Shown: piece by piece, positions 17,384 to 30,190 of the stretch
How the letters are laid out: every line of letters begins with the position of its first letter
How positions within the stretch are numbered: position 1 is the first letter of the stretch
Assembly (NCBI RefSeq): GCF_002151125.1
Contig: NZ_MDJZ01000017.1
Coordinates: 372,001 to 436,000 of the forward strand
Direction of reading: 5' to 3'
Length of the DNA stretch: 64,000 bases
From: Clavibacter michiganensis
Lineage (GTDB): Bacteria; Actinomycetota; Actinomycetes; Actinomycetales; Microbacteriaceae
Made by a program: the position numbers and the translations under genes
Notes under the pieces: generated by a model
Seen by the model: the letters and a program-made list of their open reading frames with translations, nothing else
Told to the model about the DNA's origin: nothing
The model's database searches: none

Positions 17384-17892
17384 TCCCCCGCGCTCCCGAC
17401 GGCGGCCCGATGCCGGAGTCCGAGGCGGTCGCCGTCTACCGTCGATTCCGCCGGGTGTTCGGCGACGCATCCGTGCGATCGCCGTCCGCTCGCAAGCGCC
17501 GCGAGCAGAAGGCCGGCAGCTCGCCGTTCCAGCCGGGACGGGATCCCGACTCCCTCGGGAACGTCATGGACTCCCTCACCTCGCGCATGGGCTGGACCTC
17601 CTCCCTGTCGCAGGCCGAGCTCATGGCGGCGTGGACGACCATCGCCGGCGAGGAGACCGCCGTCCACTCCTCCCCGGTCGGCATCGAGGACGGCCTCCTC
17701 ACGGTGGAGTGCGAGTCGACGGCGTGGGCGACGCAGCTCCGGCTGATGCGCGTGGAGATCACGACGCGCATCGCCGAGCGCTTCCCCGACGCGGGCATCC
17801 GGTCGATCCGCTTCCAGGGGCCGAACGCCCCGTCCTGGAAAAAGGGTCCCAGGTCGATCCCAGGGCGGGGTCCGCGCGATACCTACGGGTAG
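17380..17892 (+). CDS. DciA family (DUF721) helicase-loader-like protein
   Basis: A 170-residue DUF721 protein. The start is GTG 17380, overlapping the recF stop (GTGA). After a basic N-terminal region of about 50 residues, the conserved DUF721 domain runs through WTSSLSQAELMAAWTTIAGEE, GLLTVECESTAWATQLRL and a C-terminal RFQGPNAPSWKKGPR. DciA is the ancestral loader or operator of the replicative helicase DnaB in bacteria lacking DnaC/DnaI; naming this protein as functional DciA is inference from family and position between recF and gyrB. Confidence 0.88.
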   Translation: MIPRAPDGGPMPESEAVAVYRRFRRVFGDASVRSPSARKRREQKAGSSPFQPGRDPDSLGNVMDSLTSRMGWTSSLSQAELMAAWTTIAGEETAVHSSPVGIEDGLLTVECESTAWATQLRLMRVEITTRIAERFPDAGIRSIRFQGPNAPSWKKGPRSIPGRGPRDTYG

Positions 17893-17969
17893 GGAGGCGA
17901 ATCAGGTCACCCCCGCCACGAACGCGCCGCAGCGGGCCGGATAGAGAGGTGCGGAGCGTACTACTGCGA

Positions 17970-17975
17970 TAGAAT
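17970..17975 (+). promoter_or_regulatory. Possible -10 element of the gyrB promoter
   Basis: TAGAAT lies in a locally A/T-rich stretch within the 189-base gap before gyrB, about 107 bases upstream of its start codon. No good -35 box is visible at 16-18 bases, so the promoter call is tentative. Confidence 0.4.
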
Positions 17976-18024
17976 GAATGGTCGCCCGCAGTCCGAGGAC
18001 GACGGCCGCCGGATCACCTCGTGA

Positions 18025-20127
<2,103 letters not shown>

Positions 20128-20209
20128 TCGACGGCGCGGCGGCCCCAGCGCACGCGGGCCGCCCGCCGGAACCGACTCCACGAACCATCGACCTCTGAAC
20201 AGGACCTCC

Positions 20210-22886
<2,677 letters not shown>

Positions 22887-22894
<8 letters not shown>

Positions 22895-23294
22895 TGTCGC
22901 CGAGAAGCTCGCGAAGAAGTCGTCGCGAGCCACCACCACCAAGCAGGTGCGTCTCAAGCTCGTGTACGTCGACTTCTGGTCGGCGCTGAAGCTCGCGTTC
23001 CTCTTCTCCGTGGTGCTCGGCATCATCACCGTCGTCGCCACGTTCCTCATCTACGTCGTCCTCCAGACCACGAACGTCTTCGGGACGGTCGACCAGCTCT
23101 TCCAGGAGGTCTCCGGATCGGCCGACTTCTCGCTGCAGGACGTCTTCGGCCTGGGTCAGGTGCTCGGCTTCGCCATCGTCGTGGCCGTCCTCAACATCGT
23201 CGTCGGCACCGTGCTCGGTGCCGTGGCCGCGCTGCTCTACAACCTGAGCGTGCGGATCACGGGCGGCGTCCTCGTCGGCTTCACCAACGCGTAG
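22887..23294 (+). CDS. DUF3566 membrane protein
   Basis: A 135-residue protein with a short basic N-terminus and two membrane segments (about residues 35-60 and 95-120), separated by a conserved acidic loop with the [11 protein letters not shown] pattern. The C-terminal half ends [15 protein letters not shown], the DUF3566 signature. The family sits directly after gyrA in nearly all actinobacteria and its molecular role is unknown. The ATG at 22887 lies inside the last codons of gyrA, so translation is coupled. Confidence 0.9.
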
Positions 23295-23308
23295 CCGATT
23301 GGGAGAAA

Positions 23309-23340
23309 CGGGCAGGCGTACGGTAACGTGTACCTGCCCG
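23309..23340 (+). terminator. Inverted repeat after DUF3566
   Basis: CGGGCAGG (23309-23316) pairs with CCTGCCCG (23333-23340), enclosing a weaker GTAC-containing inner stem. It sits between the gyrBA-DUF3566 stop and the tRNA-Ile gene, two bases before the tRNA, so it could be either a terminator or a processing structure. Confidence 0.5.
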
Positions 23341-23342
23341 AT

Positions 23343-23416
23343 GGGGATATAGCTCAGTTGGTTAGAGCGCTTCACTGATAATGAAGAGGTCCCAGGTTCA
23401 AATCCTGGTATCCCCA
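23343..23416 (+). tRNA. tRNA-Ile (GAT)
   Basis: A 74-base cloverleaf. Acceptor arms GGGGATA and TATCCCC pair fully, the anticodon stem CTTCA/TGAAG encloses loop CTGATAA with anticodon GAT, the T-arm is CCAGG/CCTGG, and A73 is the discriminator. CCA is encoded directly after it (23417-23419). Confidence 0.96.
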
Positions 23417-23499
23417 CCAACACCCCCGGATCCGCGTGATCCGAGGGCATGGCGGGCATCGAGTCGGTAGGTCGCACGGCGATCCGAGGCTCGCCGATC

Positions 23500-23572
23500 G
23501 GGGTCATAGCTCAATTGGTAGAGCGCCTGCTTTGCAAGCAGGAGGTCCGGGGTTCGATTCCCCGTGACTCCA
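23500..23572 (+). tRNA. tRNA-Ala (TGC)
   Basis: A 73-base cloverleaf. Acceptor arms GGGGTCA and TGACTCC pair with one G-U pair, the anticodon stem CCTGC/GCAGG encloses TTTGCAA with anticodon TGC, and the T-arm CGGGG/CCCCG is perfect. CCA is not encoded. The Ile-Ala tandem follows gyrA. Confidence 0.96.
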
Positions 23573-23684
23573 CATCTCGCCCGGTCTCGGGCCCCACGTG
23601 CTCGCCGAACTGGTGCTCGAGCCGCTTCCGTCCGCTCCGTGGGTACGACCGACGAGCCGCGCTCGCGGGGACGCGGCAGCATGA

Positions 23685-23720
23685 CGAAGGCCCGGACACC
23701 TCTCGGTGTCCGGGCCTTCG
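23685..23720. terminator. Bidirectional hairpin terminator
   Basis: Perfect 16-base inverted repeat (23685-23700 and 23705-23720) with a TCTC loop, between tRNA-Ala on the plus strand and the convergent membrane protein gene on the minus strand. It can serve both. Confidence 0.85.
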
Positions 23721-23738
23721 TCGGATGCGGCGCGGCGA

Positions 23739-24377
23739 TCAGCTCGCGGGCTGGTCCTTGGCGGTCGTGTCGACGGCCTCGGGCTCGTCGTCGGCGATCC
23801 ACAGGTCGTCGTCCGCGCGGAACGTCTGGTACAGCGCGTAGCCGACCCCGCCGACCACGACGACGCCGAGCGCGATGAGGGCGACTCCGCCGAAGCCGAG
23901 TCCCTTCTTCGCCGGCGCGACCTGGGGCACGTAGCGGCCGACGTACGAGCGGCCGTTGTCGACGTAGTGCTTGCCGAACTCCTGCGCCTTGGAGGAGACC
24001 TTGCCGGCCTTCTTGACGGCGTCCTTCACCTGCTTGCTGTTGCGGATGCCCTCGGTGGCGGCGACCGCGGATCCGGCGGCACCGGCGACGGCAGGGAGGA
24101 CCGTGTGCGTGAAGCCCTTGTACGCCGAGTCGGCTGCGGTGCGCACGCGGTCGGCGCCTGCCTCGTAGCCGGGACGGATGTGGTCGTCGACGCCGCGCTT
24201 GACGGCGGGGACGACGTGCTGGTCGGAGAGCTTGCGGGCGGTGTGCGCGGCCTCGGCCACGACGACGTTGGCCCGGTCGAGGACCTCGCGCTGCTCCTTG
24301 AGGACGGCGGCCGCGTGGGTGCGGAGCTTCGCCAACTCCTTCTTGTTCTTGCGTGACAGACCCAAGGGGACCTCCAT
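23739..24377 (-). CDS. Hypothetical protein with C-terminal membrane anchor
   Basis: A 212-residue protein I do not recognise as a named family. The N-terminal 150 residues are Ala/Lys/Glu-rich and helical (KNKKELAKLRTHAAAVLKEQ and onward), suggesting a coiled-coil or amphipathic rod. A single membrane segment (about residues 168-190, GGVALIALGVVVVGGVGYAL) is followed by a short acidic tail. The ATG at 24375-24377 is preferred over an in-frame start at 24500, which would overlap the promoter of the divergent cyclophilin gene and add about 40 low-complexity residues. Confidence 0.7.
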   Translation of the reverse strand: MEVPLGLSRKNKKELAKLRTHAAAVLKEQREVLDRANVVVAEAAHTARKLSDQHVVPAVKRGVDDHIRPGYEAGADRVRTAADSAYKGFTHTVLPAVAGAAGSAVAATEGIRNSKQVKDAVKKAGKVSSKAQEFGKHYVDNGRSYVGRYVPQVAPAKKGLGFGGVALIALGVVVVGGVGYALYQTFRADDDLWIADDEPEAVDTTAKDQPAS

Positions 24378-24486
24378 CGGTGTGATTTCGCCAGGAATCC
24401 CAGTCTGGCACGGGTGCCTCTGCGGGCAAACACGATGGACCCTGTGCGTCCGCCGAGTCCCAGCTCCGCCGTGAGACCATTGCTCC

Positions 24487-25026
24487 ATGTCTGCGCACAC
24501 TCACGTCGCCACCATGACGACCAACCACGGCACCATCGTCCTCAACCTCTTCGGGTCCCACGCACCCCAGACCGTCGAGAACTTCGTCGGCCTCGCCACG
24601 GGCGCGAAGGAGTGGACGCACCCCCAGACCGGGAAGAAGTCGACCGACCCGCTCTACGACGGCGTCGTCTTCCACCGCATCATCAAGGACTTCATGCTCC
24701 AGGGCGGCGACCCGCTCGGCCAGGGCACCGGTGGCCCCGGCTACCAGTTCGACGACGAGATCAGCCGCGACCTCGACTTCTCGAAGCCCTACATCCTGGC
24801 CATGGCCAACGCCGGCACCCAGGGCGGCCGCGGCACGAACGGCTCGCAGTTCTTCATTACGACCGCTCCCACCACGTGGCTGCAGGGCAAGCACACGATC
24901 TTCGGCGAGGTCGCCGACGACGCATCCAAGAAGGTCGTCGACACGCTCAACGCCGTCCCGACCGACGGCCGCGACCGTCCCCGTGAGGACGTCGTGATCG
25001 AGAGCGTCACCGTCGAGAAGGTCTGA
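24487..25026 (+). CDS. Peptidyl-prolyl cis-trans isomerase, cyclophilin type
   Basis: A 179-residue cytoplasmic cyclophilin. It has the FHRIIKDFMLQGGDP active-site arginine and phenylalanine motif, MANAGTQGGRGTNGSQFFIT (spanning the Gln/Phe catalytic positions) and WLQGKHTIFGEV. There is no signal peptide. It catalyses proline isomerisation in protein folding. The stop overlaps the rhomboid start by one base, so the two are probably co-translated. An equivalent ppiA gene sits near gyrA in many actinobacteria, including mycobacteria. Confidence 0.94.
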   Translation: MSAHTHVATMTTNHGTIVLNLFGSHAPQTVENFVGLATGAKEWTHPQTGKKSTDPLYDGVVFHRIIKDFMLQGGDPLGQGTGGPGYQFDDEISRDLDFSKPYILAMANAGTQGGRGTNGSQFFITTAPTTWLQGKHTIFGEVADDASKKVVDTLNAVPTDGRDRPREDVVIESVTVEKV

Positions 25027-25889
25027 TGACCGACTCACCCCGTACGGCGGCCGACCGCTGCTACCGGCACCCCGACCGGCAGAGCTTCGTGCTGTGCCAG
25101 CGATGCGGGCGGACCATCTGCCCCGAGTGCCAGACGCCGGCCGCCGTCGGGGTGATCTGCCCGGAGGACATGAAGGAGCAGCGCCGCACCGCTCCCCGTT
25201 CCCGGGCCTCGTTCGTCACGCGGATGTCGCGGAGCTCCGCGCCCGTCGTGACGTACGGGATCATGGCGCTGTGCGGCGTGGTCTGGATCCTCCAGGTGCT
25301 GCCCGTCGTCGGTGCGTACGTGACCACGTCGCTGTGGTTCGCGCCCGTCTACGGCAGCGTCGCCTCCGGGGCGTACGAGCCCTGGCGCATGCTCACGAGC
25401 GCCTTCACGCACTCGCCCGACAGCATCTTCCACATCCTGCTGAACATGCTGTCGGTCTTCGTCTTCGGCCGCGTCCTCGAGCCCATGCTCGGCCGCGCCC
25501 GCTACCTCGCCCTCTTCGTGATCTCCGCGCTCGGCGGATCCCTCGCCGTCGAGGTCATCGGCGCCGCCATGGGTGAGCCCCTGCAGGCCGTCGTCGGCGC
25601 GTCCGGCGCGATCTTCGGGTTCATGGGCGGTTACTTCGTGCTCGCGCGCAAGCTCGGCGGCAACGTCGGCCCCCTCCTCGGCGTCATCATCCTCAACCTT
25701 CTCCTCGGGTTCGTGGTGCAGGGCGTCTCGTGGCAGGCGCACGTCGGCGGACTCGTCACGGGCGCGCTCGTGGCGCTCGTGCTCCTCCGCACGCGCGACG
25801 CCCGTCAGCGCGGCGCGCAGATCGGGTCCCTCGTGGGTCTCGCGGCGGCGATCCTCGTTGCAGCGGCCGTCTTCCCCGTCGCCCTCTGA
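25026..25889 (+). CDS. Rhomboid-family intramembrane serine protease with N-terminal zinc finger
   Basis: A 287-residue protein. Residues 12-46 form a B-box-like zinc-binding region (Cys12, His15, Cys24, Cys27, Cys32, Cys35). About six membrane segments follow, carrying the rhomboid catalytic dyad Ser193 in GASGAIFG and His239 in AHVGG, and the HILLNM motif in TM2. Such proteins cleave membrane-protein substrates within the bilayer; the substrate here is unknown. It is coupled to the cyclophilin gene, the usual actinobacterial arrangement. Confidence 0.92.
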   Translation: MTDSPRTAADRCYRHPDRQSFVLCQRCGRTICPECQTPAAVGVICPEDMKEQRRTAPRSRASFVTRMSRSSAPVVTYGIMALCGVVWILQVLPVVGAYVTTSLWFAPVYGSVASGAYEPWRMLTSAFTHSPDSIFHILLNMLSVFVFGRVLEPMLGRARYLALFVISALGGSLAVEVIGAAMGEPLQAVVGASGAIFGFMGGYFVLARKLGGNVGPLLGVIILNLLLGFVVQGVSWQAHVGGLVTGALVALVLLRTRDARQRGAQIGSLVGLAAAILVAAAVFPVAL

Positions 25890-25979
25890 CCACCTCCGGG
25901 TGCCCGGTTCGTCCCCTCGGGGCGACGGCCTCGCCGTGCCCTGGCCCGGAGGATCCCCGCGATCCGCGATCGGAAGTGG

Positions 25980-25988
25980 TTATCCACA
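25980..25988 (+). promoter_or_regulatory. DnaA box (perfect), distal cluster
   Basis: Exact TTATCCACA in the rhomboid-crgA gap. Confidence 0.8.
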
Positions 25989-26152
25989 GGCCAGTCCACA
26001 GTGGGGATAGTTACACGCGTGTCATTAGGGCCCGACGGCGGGGCGTGGCATCCGGTCACCGGACAGGTCCTCGACGGACCGATCGCAGCGCTCGCGGGCT
26101 TCCGCTCGTAACCTGCGCCGCTGGCGAGGCACTGCGGCGGACGCCCCGCACT

Positions 26153-26161
26153 TGTCCACAT
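26153..26161 (+). promoter_or_regulatory. DnaA box (TTGTCCACA), distal cluster
   Basis: TTGTCCACA, the preferred actinobacterial variant, in the rhomboid-crgA gap. Confidence 0.75.
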
Positions 26162-26188
26162 GTGTGGAGGCTTGTGCACAGGGGAGCT

Positions 26189-26197
26189 GTGGACAAC
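26189..26197 (-). promoter_or_regulatory. DnaA box (TTGTCCACA inverted), distal cluster
   Basis: TGTGGACAA, the complement of TTGTCCACA, 27 bases after the preceding box and facing it. Confidence 0.75.
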
Positions 26198-26230
26198 CGC
26201 CGAGCAGCGCGAGCCGGCCGGGGAGCAGAA

Positions 26231-26262
26231 GAGCCCGCCACCAGGAGACGGTGACGGGCTCT
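26231..26262 (-). terminator. Hairpin terminator of crgA
   Basis: GAGCCCGCCACC (26231-26242) pairs with GGTGACGGGCTC (26251-26262) with one mismatch, 17 bases beyond the crgA stop. Confidence 0.65.
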
Positions 26263-26278
26263 CGTGATCGCGCTGAGG

Positions 26279-26518
26279 TCAGCGCCACCTGGTGGTCATG
26301 AGGAAGCCGACCAGGATGAGTCCGAAGCCGATGAGGATGTTGCCGACGCCGAGGTCGGGGATGGGGAAGGCGTTGAGGCTGACGTAGTAGACGATGAGCC
26401 AGGCGAGGCCGACCAGCATGAAGCCGAACATGATGGGCTTGAACCACACGGGGTTCGGGGCGTCCTCGTCGCGCACGCGTTCCTGGCGGGAGGGTCTCGT
26501 CGTCTTGTCGCGGGCCAT
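26279..26518 (-). CDS. crgA: Cell division protein CrgA
   Basis: A 79-residue protein with a charged N-terminus, two membrane segments (about residues 29-48 and 58-75) and the conserved NPVWFKPIMFGFML and GNILIGFGLILVGFLMTTRW motifs of CrgA. It acts at the septum and in mycobacteria interacts with FtsZ, FtsQ and PBPs. Its place between the gyrase region and the fha/pkn cluster is conserved across actinobacteria. Confidence 0.94.
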   Translation of the reverse strand: MARDKTTRPSRQERVRDEDAPNPVWFKPIMFGFMLVGLAWLIVYYVSLNAFPIPDLGVGNILIGFGLILVGFLMTTRWR

Positions 26519-26623
26519 GCGGTGATTCTAGCCGTACCCTCCTCCACCGGGCCGGGAGGACGCCGGGCTCCACGGGGCGTCCGTGGCGGCGGTCCGTCCA
26601 TGCTGGCCACCTACAATCGGCAC

Positions 26624-27442
26624 ATGAGCGCACAGGATCCCGCCCCCTCCCGCCGCGCCGCGCGGCGCCGCGGACGCCGGGGCGACGCTCTGCTCGGCAC
26701 GGTCGGCGTCCTGGGCGAGCTGCTCCTGACGGCCGGCGTCCTCATCATGCTGTTCCTGGGTTGGCAGCTGTGGTTCAACGACATCGTGGTCAGCAACGGG
26801 CAGCGCGACCAGGCCCTGGAGAACAGCCGGAGCTGGGCCACGAGCTCTCCGGACGCCGCGGAGTCGCCGGACCCGGCGGCCTCCCCCGACCCGGCCGCCT
26901 CGCCCGCCTCCCCGGGAGATCCCGTCATCAGCGCCGCGCCCACGACGGACGCCACCGACTTCGGCAACATCTACGTCCCCCGGTTCGGGTCCGACTACGT
27001 GGTGCCGGTCGCGACTGGCGTCGGCCTCGGCAGCGTCCTGAACCACGGCAAGGTCGGGCACTACCGCGAGACGCAGATGCCCGGTGAGGTGGGCAACTTC
27101 GCCGTGGCCGCGCACCGCACGACGTACGGCAAGCCCTTCAACCAGATCACCGACCTCCGGGTGGGAGACGCCATCGTCGTGGAGACGCAGGACGGTTGGT
27201 ACACGTACCGCTTCCGTACACTCGAGTACGTGAAGCCCACCGGAGTCGACGTGCTCGAGGAGGTGCCCCAGGCACCGGACGCGCAGCCCGGGGACCGCAT
27301 CCTCACCATGACGAGCTGCAACCCGCTCTTCTCGGCCGCCGAGCGCGTGGTGGCCTACAGCGTCTTCGAGTCCTGGCAGCCCCGTTCGGATCCGGCCACA
27401 CCCGCGGCACTGGCCGGCACGTCGTTCGCGAAGGCGGGCTGA
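26624..27442 (+). CDS. Class E sortase
   Basis: A 272-residue sortase. An N-terminal membrane anchor (about residues 24-47) is followed by a Pro/Ser/Ala-rich linker with repeated SPDPAA units (residues 77-98) and the sortase beta-barrel. The catalytic residues are His164 (AAHRTTYG), Cys232 (TMTSCNP) and Arg241. Class E sortases attach proteins to the peptidoglycan in high-G+C Gram-positives. The ATG at 26624 is used; a longer frame upstream overlaps divergent crgA. The first of three genes ending at pabA. Confidence 0.9.
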   Translation: MSAQDPAPSRRAARRRGRRGDALLGTVGVLGELLLTAGVLIMLFLGWQLWFNDIVVSNGQRDQALENSRSWATSSPDAAESPDPAASPDPAASPASPGDPVISAAPTTDATDFGNIYVPRFGSDYVVPVATGVGLGSVLNHGKVGHYRETQMPGEVGNFAVAAHRTTYGKPFNQITDLRVGDAIVVETQDGWYTYRFRTLEYVKPTGVDVLEEVPQAPDAQPGDRILTMTSCNPLFSAAERVVAYSVFESWQPRSDPATPAALAGTSFAKAG

Positions 27443-27444
27443 GC

Positions 27445-27603
27445 GTGTACGCGGCCTTCTGGCGCATCCTGCCCGGCCCCGTGTGGATCCGGCTGCTCAT
27501 CGTCCTCCTGCTGCTCGCCGTCGTCCTCTTCTCCCTCGTCACCTGGGTCTTCCCCTGGGTCGACTCCATCGTCAACACCCAGGAAGTCACGGTGCAGCAG
27601 TGA
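27445..27603 (+). CDS. Small single-span membrane protein
   Basis: A 52-residue protein starting at GTG 27445, two bases after the sortase stop. It has one strong membrane segment (residues 15-40) between a short WRILPGPVWIR leader and a polar tail ending VNTQEVTVQQ. Its stop overlaps the pabA start by four bases. Tight coupling on both sides argues that it is real. I do not know its function; similar small membrane proteins occur at this place in related actinobacteria. Confidence 0.7.
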   Translation: MYAAFWRILPGPVWIRLLIVLLLLAVVLFSLVTWVFPWVDSIVNTQEVTVQQ

Positions 27604-28238
27604 CCCGCGTCCTCGTCATCGACAACTACGACAGCTTCGTCTACACGCTCAACGGGTACCTCCAGCAGCTGGGCGCCGAGACCGTGGTCATGCGCAACGA
27701 CGACCACGCCGCCGCCGACATGGCAGGCGTCATCTCGGAGTACGACGCGGTGCTCGTGTCGCCCGGGCCGGGCAAGCCGTCAGAGGCAGGCGTCTCCATC
27801 CCGACCGTCACGGCGGCCCTCGCGTCCGGCACGCCGCTGCTCGGCGTGTGCCTCGGGCACCAGGCCATCGCGGAGGCGTTCGGGGCCACGGTCACGAACG
27901 CCGAGGAGCTCATGCACGGCAAGACGTCGCTGGTCACGCACGACGACGGCAAGTTCTACCTCGGCGTGCCGCAGCCGTTCACGGCCACGCGCTACCACTC
28001 GCTCGCGGTCGTGGACGGCACGGTCCCGTCGGACCTGGTGGTCACGTCCCGCACCGACGGCGGCGTCATCATGGGCCTGCGTCACGCCGCGGCACCCATC
28101 GTGGGCGTGCAGTTCCACCCGGAGTCGGTCCTCACGGAAGGCGGCTACCGCATGCTCGGCAACTGGCTCGAGGGAGCCGGCCTCGCGGGCGCGCGCGACA
28201 CGTCCTCGCGGCTCTCGCCGCTCGTCCACGTGGCCTGA
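27600..28238 (+). CDS. pabA: Glutamine amidotransferase subunit of aminodeoxychorismate/anthranilate synthase
   Basis: A 212-residue class I (triad) glutamine amidotransferase. The nucleophile is Cys84 in GVCLGHQAI, and the His/Glu pair is in VQFHPESVLTEGG. It begins MTRVLVIDNYDSFVYTL, typical of PabA/TrpG. It supplies ammonia to make 4-amino-4-deoxychorismate (folate) or anthranilate (tryptophan); the stand-alone position, as next to pknB in mycobacteria, does not decide which. It starts at GTG 27600 and is convergent with pknB. Confidence 0.88.
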   Translation: MTRVLVIDNYDSFVYTLNGYLQQLGAETVVMRNDDHAAADMAGVISEYDAVLVSPGPGKPSEAGVSIPTVTAALASGTPLLGVCLGHQAIAEAFGATVTNAEELMHGKTSLVTHDDGKFYLGVPQPFTATRYHSLAVVDGTVPSDLVVTSRTDGGVIMGLRHAAAPIVGVQFHPESVLTEGGYRMLGNWLEGAGLAGARDTSSRLSPLVHVA

Positions 28239-28297
28239 GCCCGCGGGCGGATGACCACAGGCGGCTCCGCGGTCGCGCTGACGGCGGAGCAGGCGGG

Positions 28298-30055
28298 TCA
28301 GCCGCGCGAGGGATCCGGGCTCGGCGTGCCCGGGGCTCCCGGAGCGGGCGTCGGAGTGCTGCGGACGGCACCCGTGCAGTAGGTGAGGCCGACGGTGGAG
28401 CGCTGCGCGACATCCCCCGGGGGCACCGACTGCTGGCTGACGGGGGAGCCGTCGGCCCGGCCGCACGAGGGGTCGCGTCGCGTCGTGACGGTCAGGTCCG
28501 ACGCCTCGAGGAGCTTCTGCGCATCGGCCAGGGGCTGACCGAGCACGTCGGGCAGGGCCACCTGTCCGTTGGACAGGACGAGCTTGACCGCGGAGCCCTG
28601 GTCCACCTGCTCGCTCGATGCCGGCTCCGTCTGCATGACCACGCCGTCCGGGACCGTCGGTGAGGACTGGCGGACGACCTCGCCCACGGTCAGCCCCGCC
28701 GACTCGATGCTGGCCGTGGCCGCGCCCTCGTCGAGGTTCATGACGTTCGGCACCTGGACCTCGGGCGGACCGGAGGAGACGAACACGTCGATCTCGGTCT
28801 TGGAGGCGACGTTCTCGCCCGCGTCCGGATTGGTGCGGAGCACGATGCCCTCGGCGACCGAGGTGCTGGGCTCCTCGCGCTCGAGGGGAACGAGGTCGGC
28901 CTCCTCGAGCGCGGCGGCCGCGCTGGAGTACGTGGAGCCCGTGACGTCCGGGACCGTGGGGCTGATGTCGGGCGGGCCGATGGAGCTGAGGCTCGTGACC
29001 CAGATGACCACGGCGATGAGGATCACGACGACCACGGTGACGCCGGCCCAGATCCACGGGACCGGCGGGCGGCTCTGCGTGCGGACGGTGCGGTCGTCGT
29101 CGACGCCGAGCTGACGGAGGGCCTGCTGGGAGGAGGACGGGCCGGCCGGGGCGCCGAAGAGCGTGGCGCCCACGTCGTCGGTCGGCGCCTCGCGGGGGGC
29201 GAGCGTGCCCGCGGCGGCGTGGTCGAGATCGGTGCGGAAGTCGGCCGCGGTCTGGAAGCGCGCGTAGCGGTCCTTCGCCATGGCATGCAGGACCACCTGG
29301 TCGAGCTGGGGGGAGACCGCCTCCTGGACGGTGCTCGGCGCGACGGGCGTCTCGCTCACGTGCTGGTAGGCGACGGCGACGGCGGTGTCGGCGCGGAACG
29401 GAGCCTGCCCGGTGAGCATCTCGAAGAGGACGACGCCGGCGGAGTAGAGGTCGGTGCGCGCGTCCACGGACTCGCCCTTGGCCTGCTCGGGGGAGAAGTA
29501 GCGCGCCGTGCCGAGGATCGCGGTGGTCTGCGCGATGGTGGCCGACGTGTCGGACACGGCGCGGGCGATGCCGAAGTCCATGACCTTCACCTGCCCGGTC
29601 GCCGTGACCATGACGTTGCCCGGCTTGATGTCGCGGTGCACGACGCCGGCGCGGTGCGAGTACTCGAGGGCGGTGAGCACCTGGCCCATGATGCGGACGG
29701 CCTCGTCCGGGTCGACCGGACCGTCGGCGATGACCTCCTTGAGGAGCCGGCCCTCGACCCGCTCCATGACGATGAAGGGGACGGTGTGCGATGCGCCGTC
29801 CTGATCCGTCACGACGTCCTCGCCGGCGTCGAAGACCCGCACGATGGTGGGGTGCGACATGCGCGCGGCGGCCTGCGCCTCCTGGCGGAAGCGGCTGCGG
29901 AAGGCGGGATCCTCGGCGAGGCCCCGGCGCAGCACCTTGACGGCGACGCGGCGGCCGAGGCGCGAGTCGACGCCCTCGAACACGTCGGCCATGCCCCCGC
30001 GACCCAGCAGCGCCCCGACCTCGTAGCGGCCGCCCAGCACACGCGTGTCGGTCAC
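28298..30055 (-). CDS. pknB: PASTA-domain Ser/Thr protein kinase PknB
   Basis: A 585-residue transmembrane kinase. The kinase domain (residues 11-275) has the Gly-rich loop, Lys40, catalytic HRDIKPGN (Asp142) and DFG at 160-162. One membrane segment spans about residues 334-356. The exterior has three PASTA repeats (about 365-560), followed by a short Pro/Thr-rich tail. PASTA domains bind muropeptides or lipid II, so PknB links wall state to phosphorylation of division and wall enzymes. Last gene of the fhaA-pknB operon, 135 bases after pknA. Confidence 0.95.
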   Translation of the reverse strand: MTDTRVLGGRYEVGALLGRGGMADVFEGVDSRLGRRVAVKVLRRGLAEDPAFRSRFRQEAQAAARMSHPTIVRVFDAGEDVVTDQDGASHTVPFIVMERVEGRLLKEVIADGPVDPDEAVRIMGQVLTALEYSHRAGVVHRDIKPGNVMVTATGQVKVMDFGIARAVSDTSATIAQTTAILGTARYFSPEQAKGESVDARTDLYSAGVVLFEMLTGQAPFRADTAVAVAYQHVSETPVAPSTVQEAVSPQLDQVVLHAMAKDRYARFQTAADFRTDLDHAAAGTLAPREAPTDDVGATLFGAPAGPSSSQQALRQLGVDDDRTVRTQSRPPVPWIWAGVTVVVVILIAVVIWVTSLSSIGPPDISPTVPDVTGSTYSSAAAALEEADLVPLEREEPSTSVAEGIVLRTNPDAGENVASKTEIDVFVSSGPPEVQVPNVMNLDEGAATASIESAGLTVGEVVRQSSPTVPDGVVMQTEPASSEQVDQGSAVKLVLSNGQVALPDVLGQPLADAQKLLEASDLTVTTRRDPSCGRADGSPVSQQSVPPGDVAQRSTVGLTYCTGAVRSTPTPAPGAPGTPSPDPSRG

Positions 30056-30190
30056 GGACTGCCTCTCGTCGGGATCGGGATTCGGACGGGGATGAGCTTA
30101 CCGGGGCCGTGCTGGGGATCCGGGCGAGCGCCGAGGCACGCACGGGGGGCCGCCGACCCGTCGTCCGCCGGCCCCCGAGACGAGCTCGGG

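Larger units (their letters stand above)
25890..26278. other. Intergenic region with a DnaA-box cluster
   Basis: A 389-base gap between the rhomboid gene and convergent crgA. No gene is credible here. It contains three close matches to the DnaA box: TTATCCACA at 25980-25988, TTGTCCACA at 26153-26161, and its inverse TGTGGACAA at 26189-26197. The crgA terminator lies at its right end. Boxes of this quality were otherwise noticed only beside dnaA, about 12-14 kb away. Confidence 0.75.

Noticed and set aside
23343-23572. tRNA-Ile/tRNA-Ala pair as an integration site
   Set aside because: No integrase gene, no duplicated tRNA end and no change of gene content was seen next to them.
25805-26254. 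Short open frames in the rhomboid-crgA gap
   Set aside because: They overlap the DnaA boxes and the crgA terminator, and the translations look random.
26854-26919. Direct repeats in the sortase linker
   Set aside because: Repeated SPDPAA-type codons form a normal Pro/Ala/Ser linker, not a mobile or CRISPR repeat.
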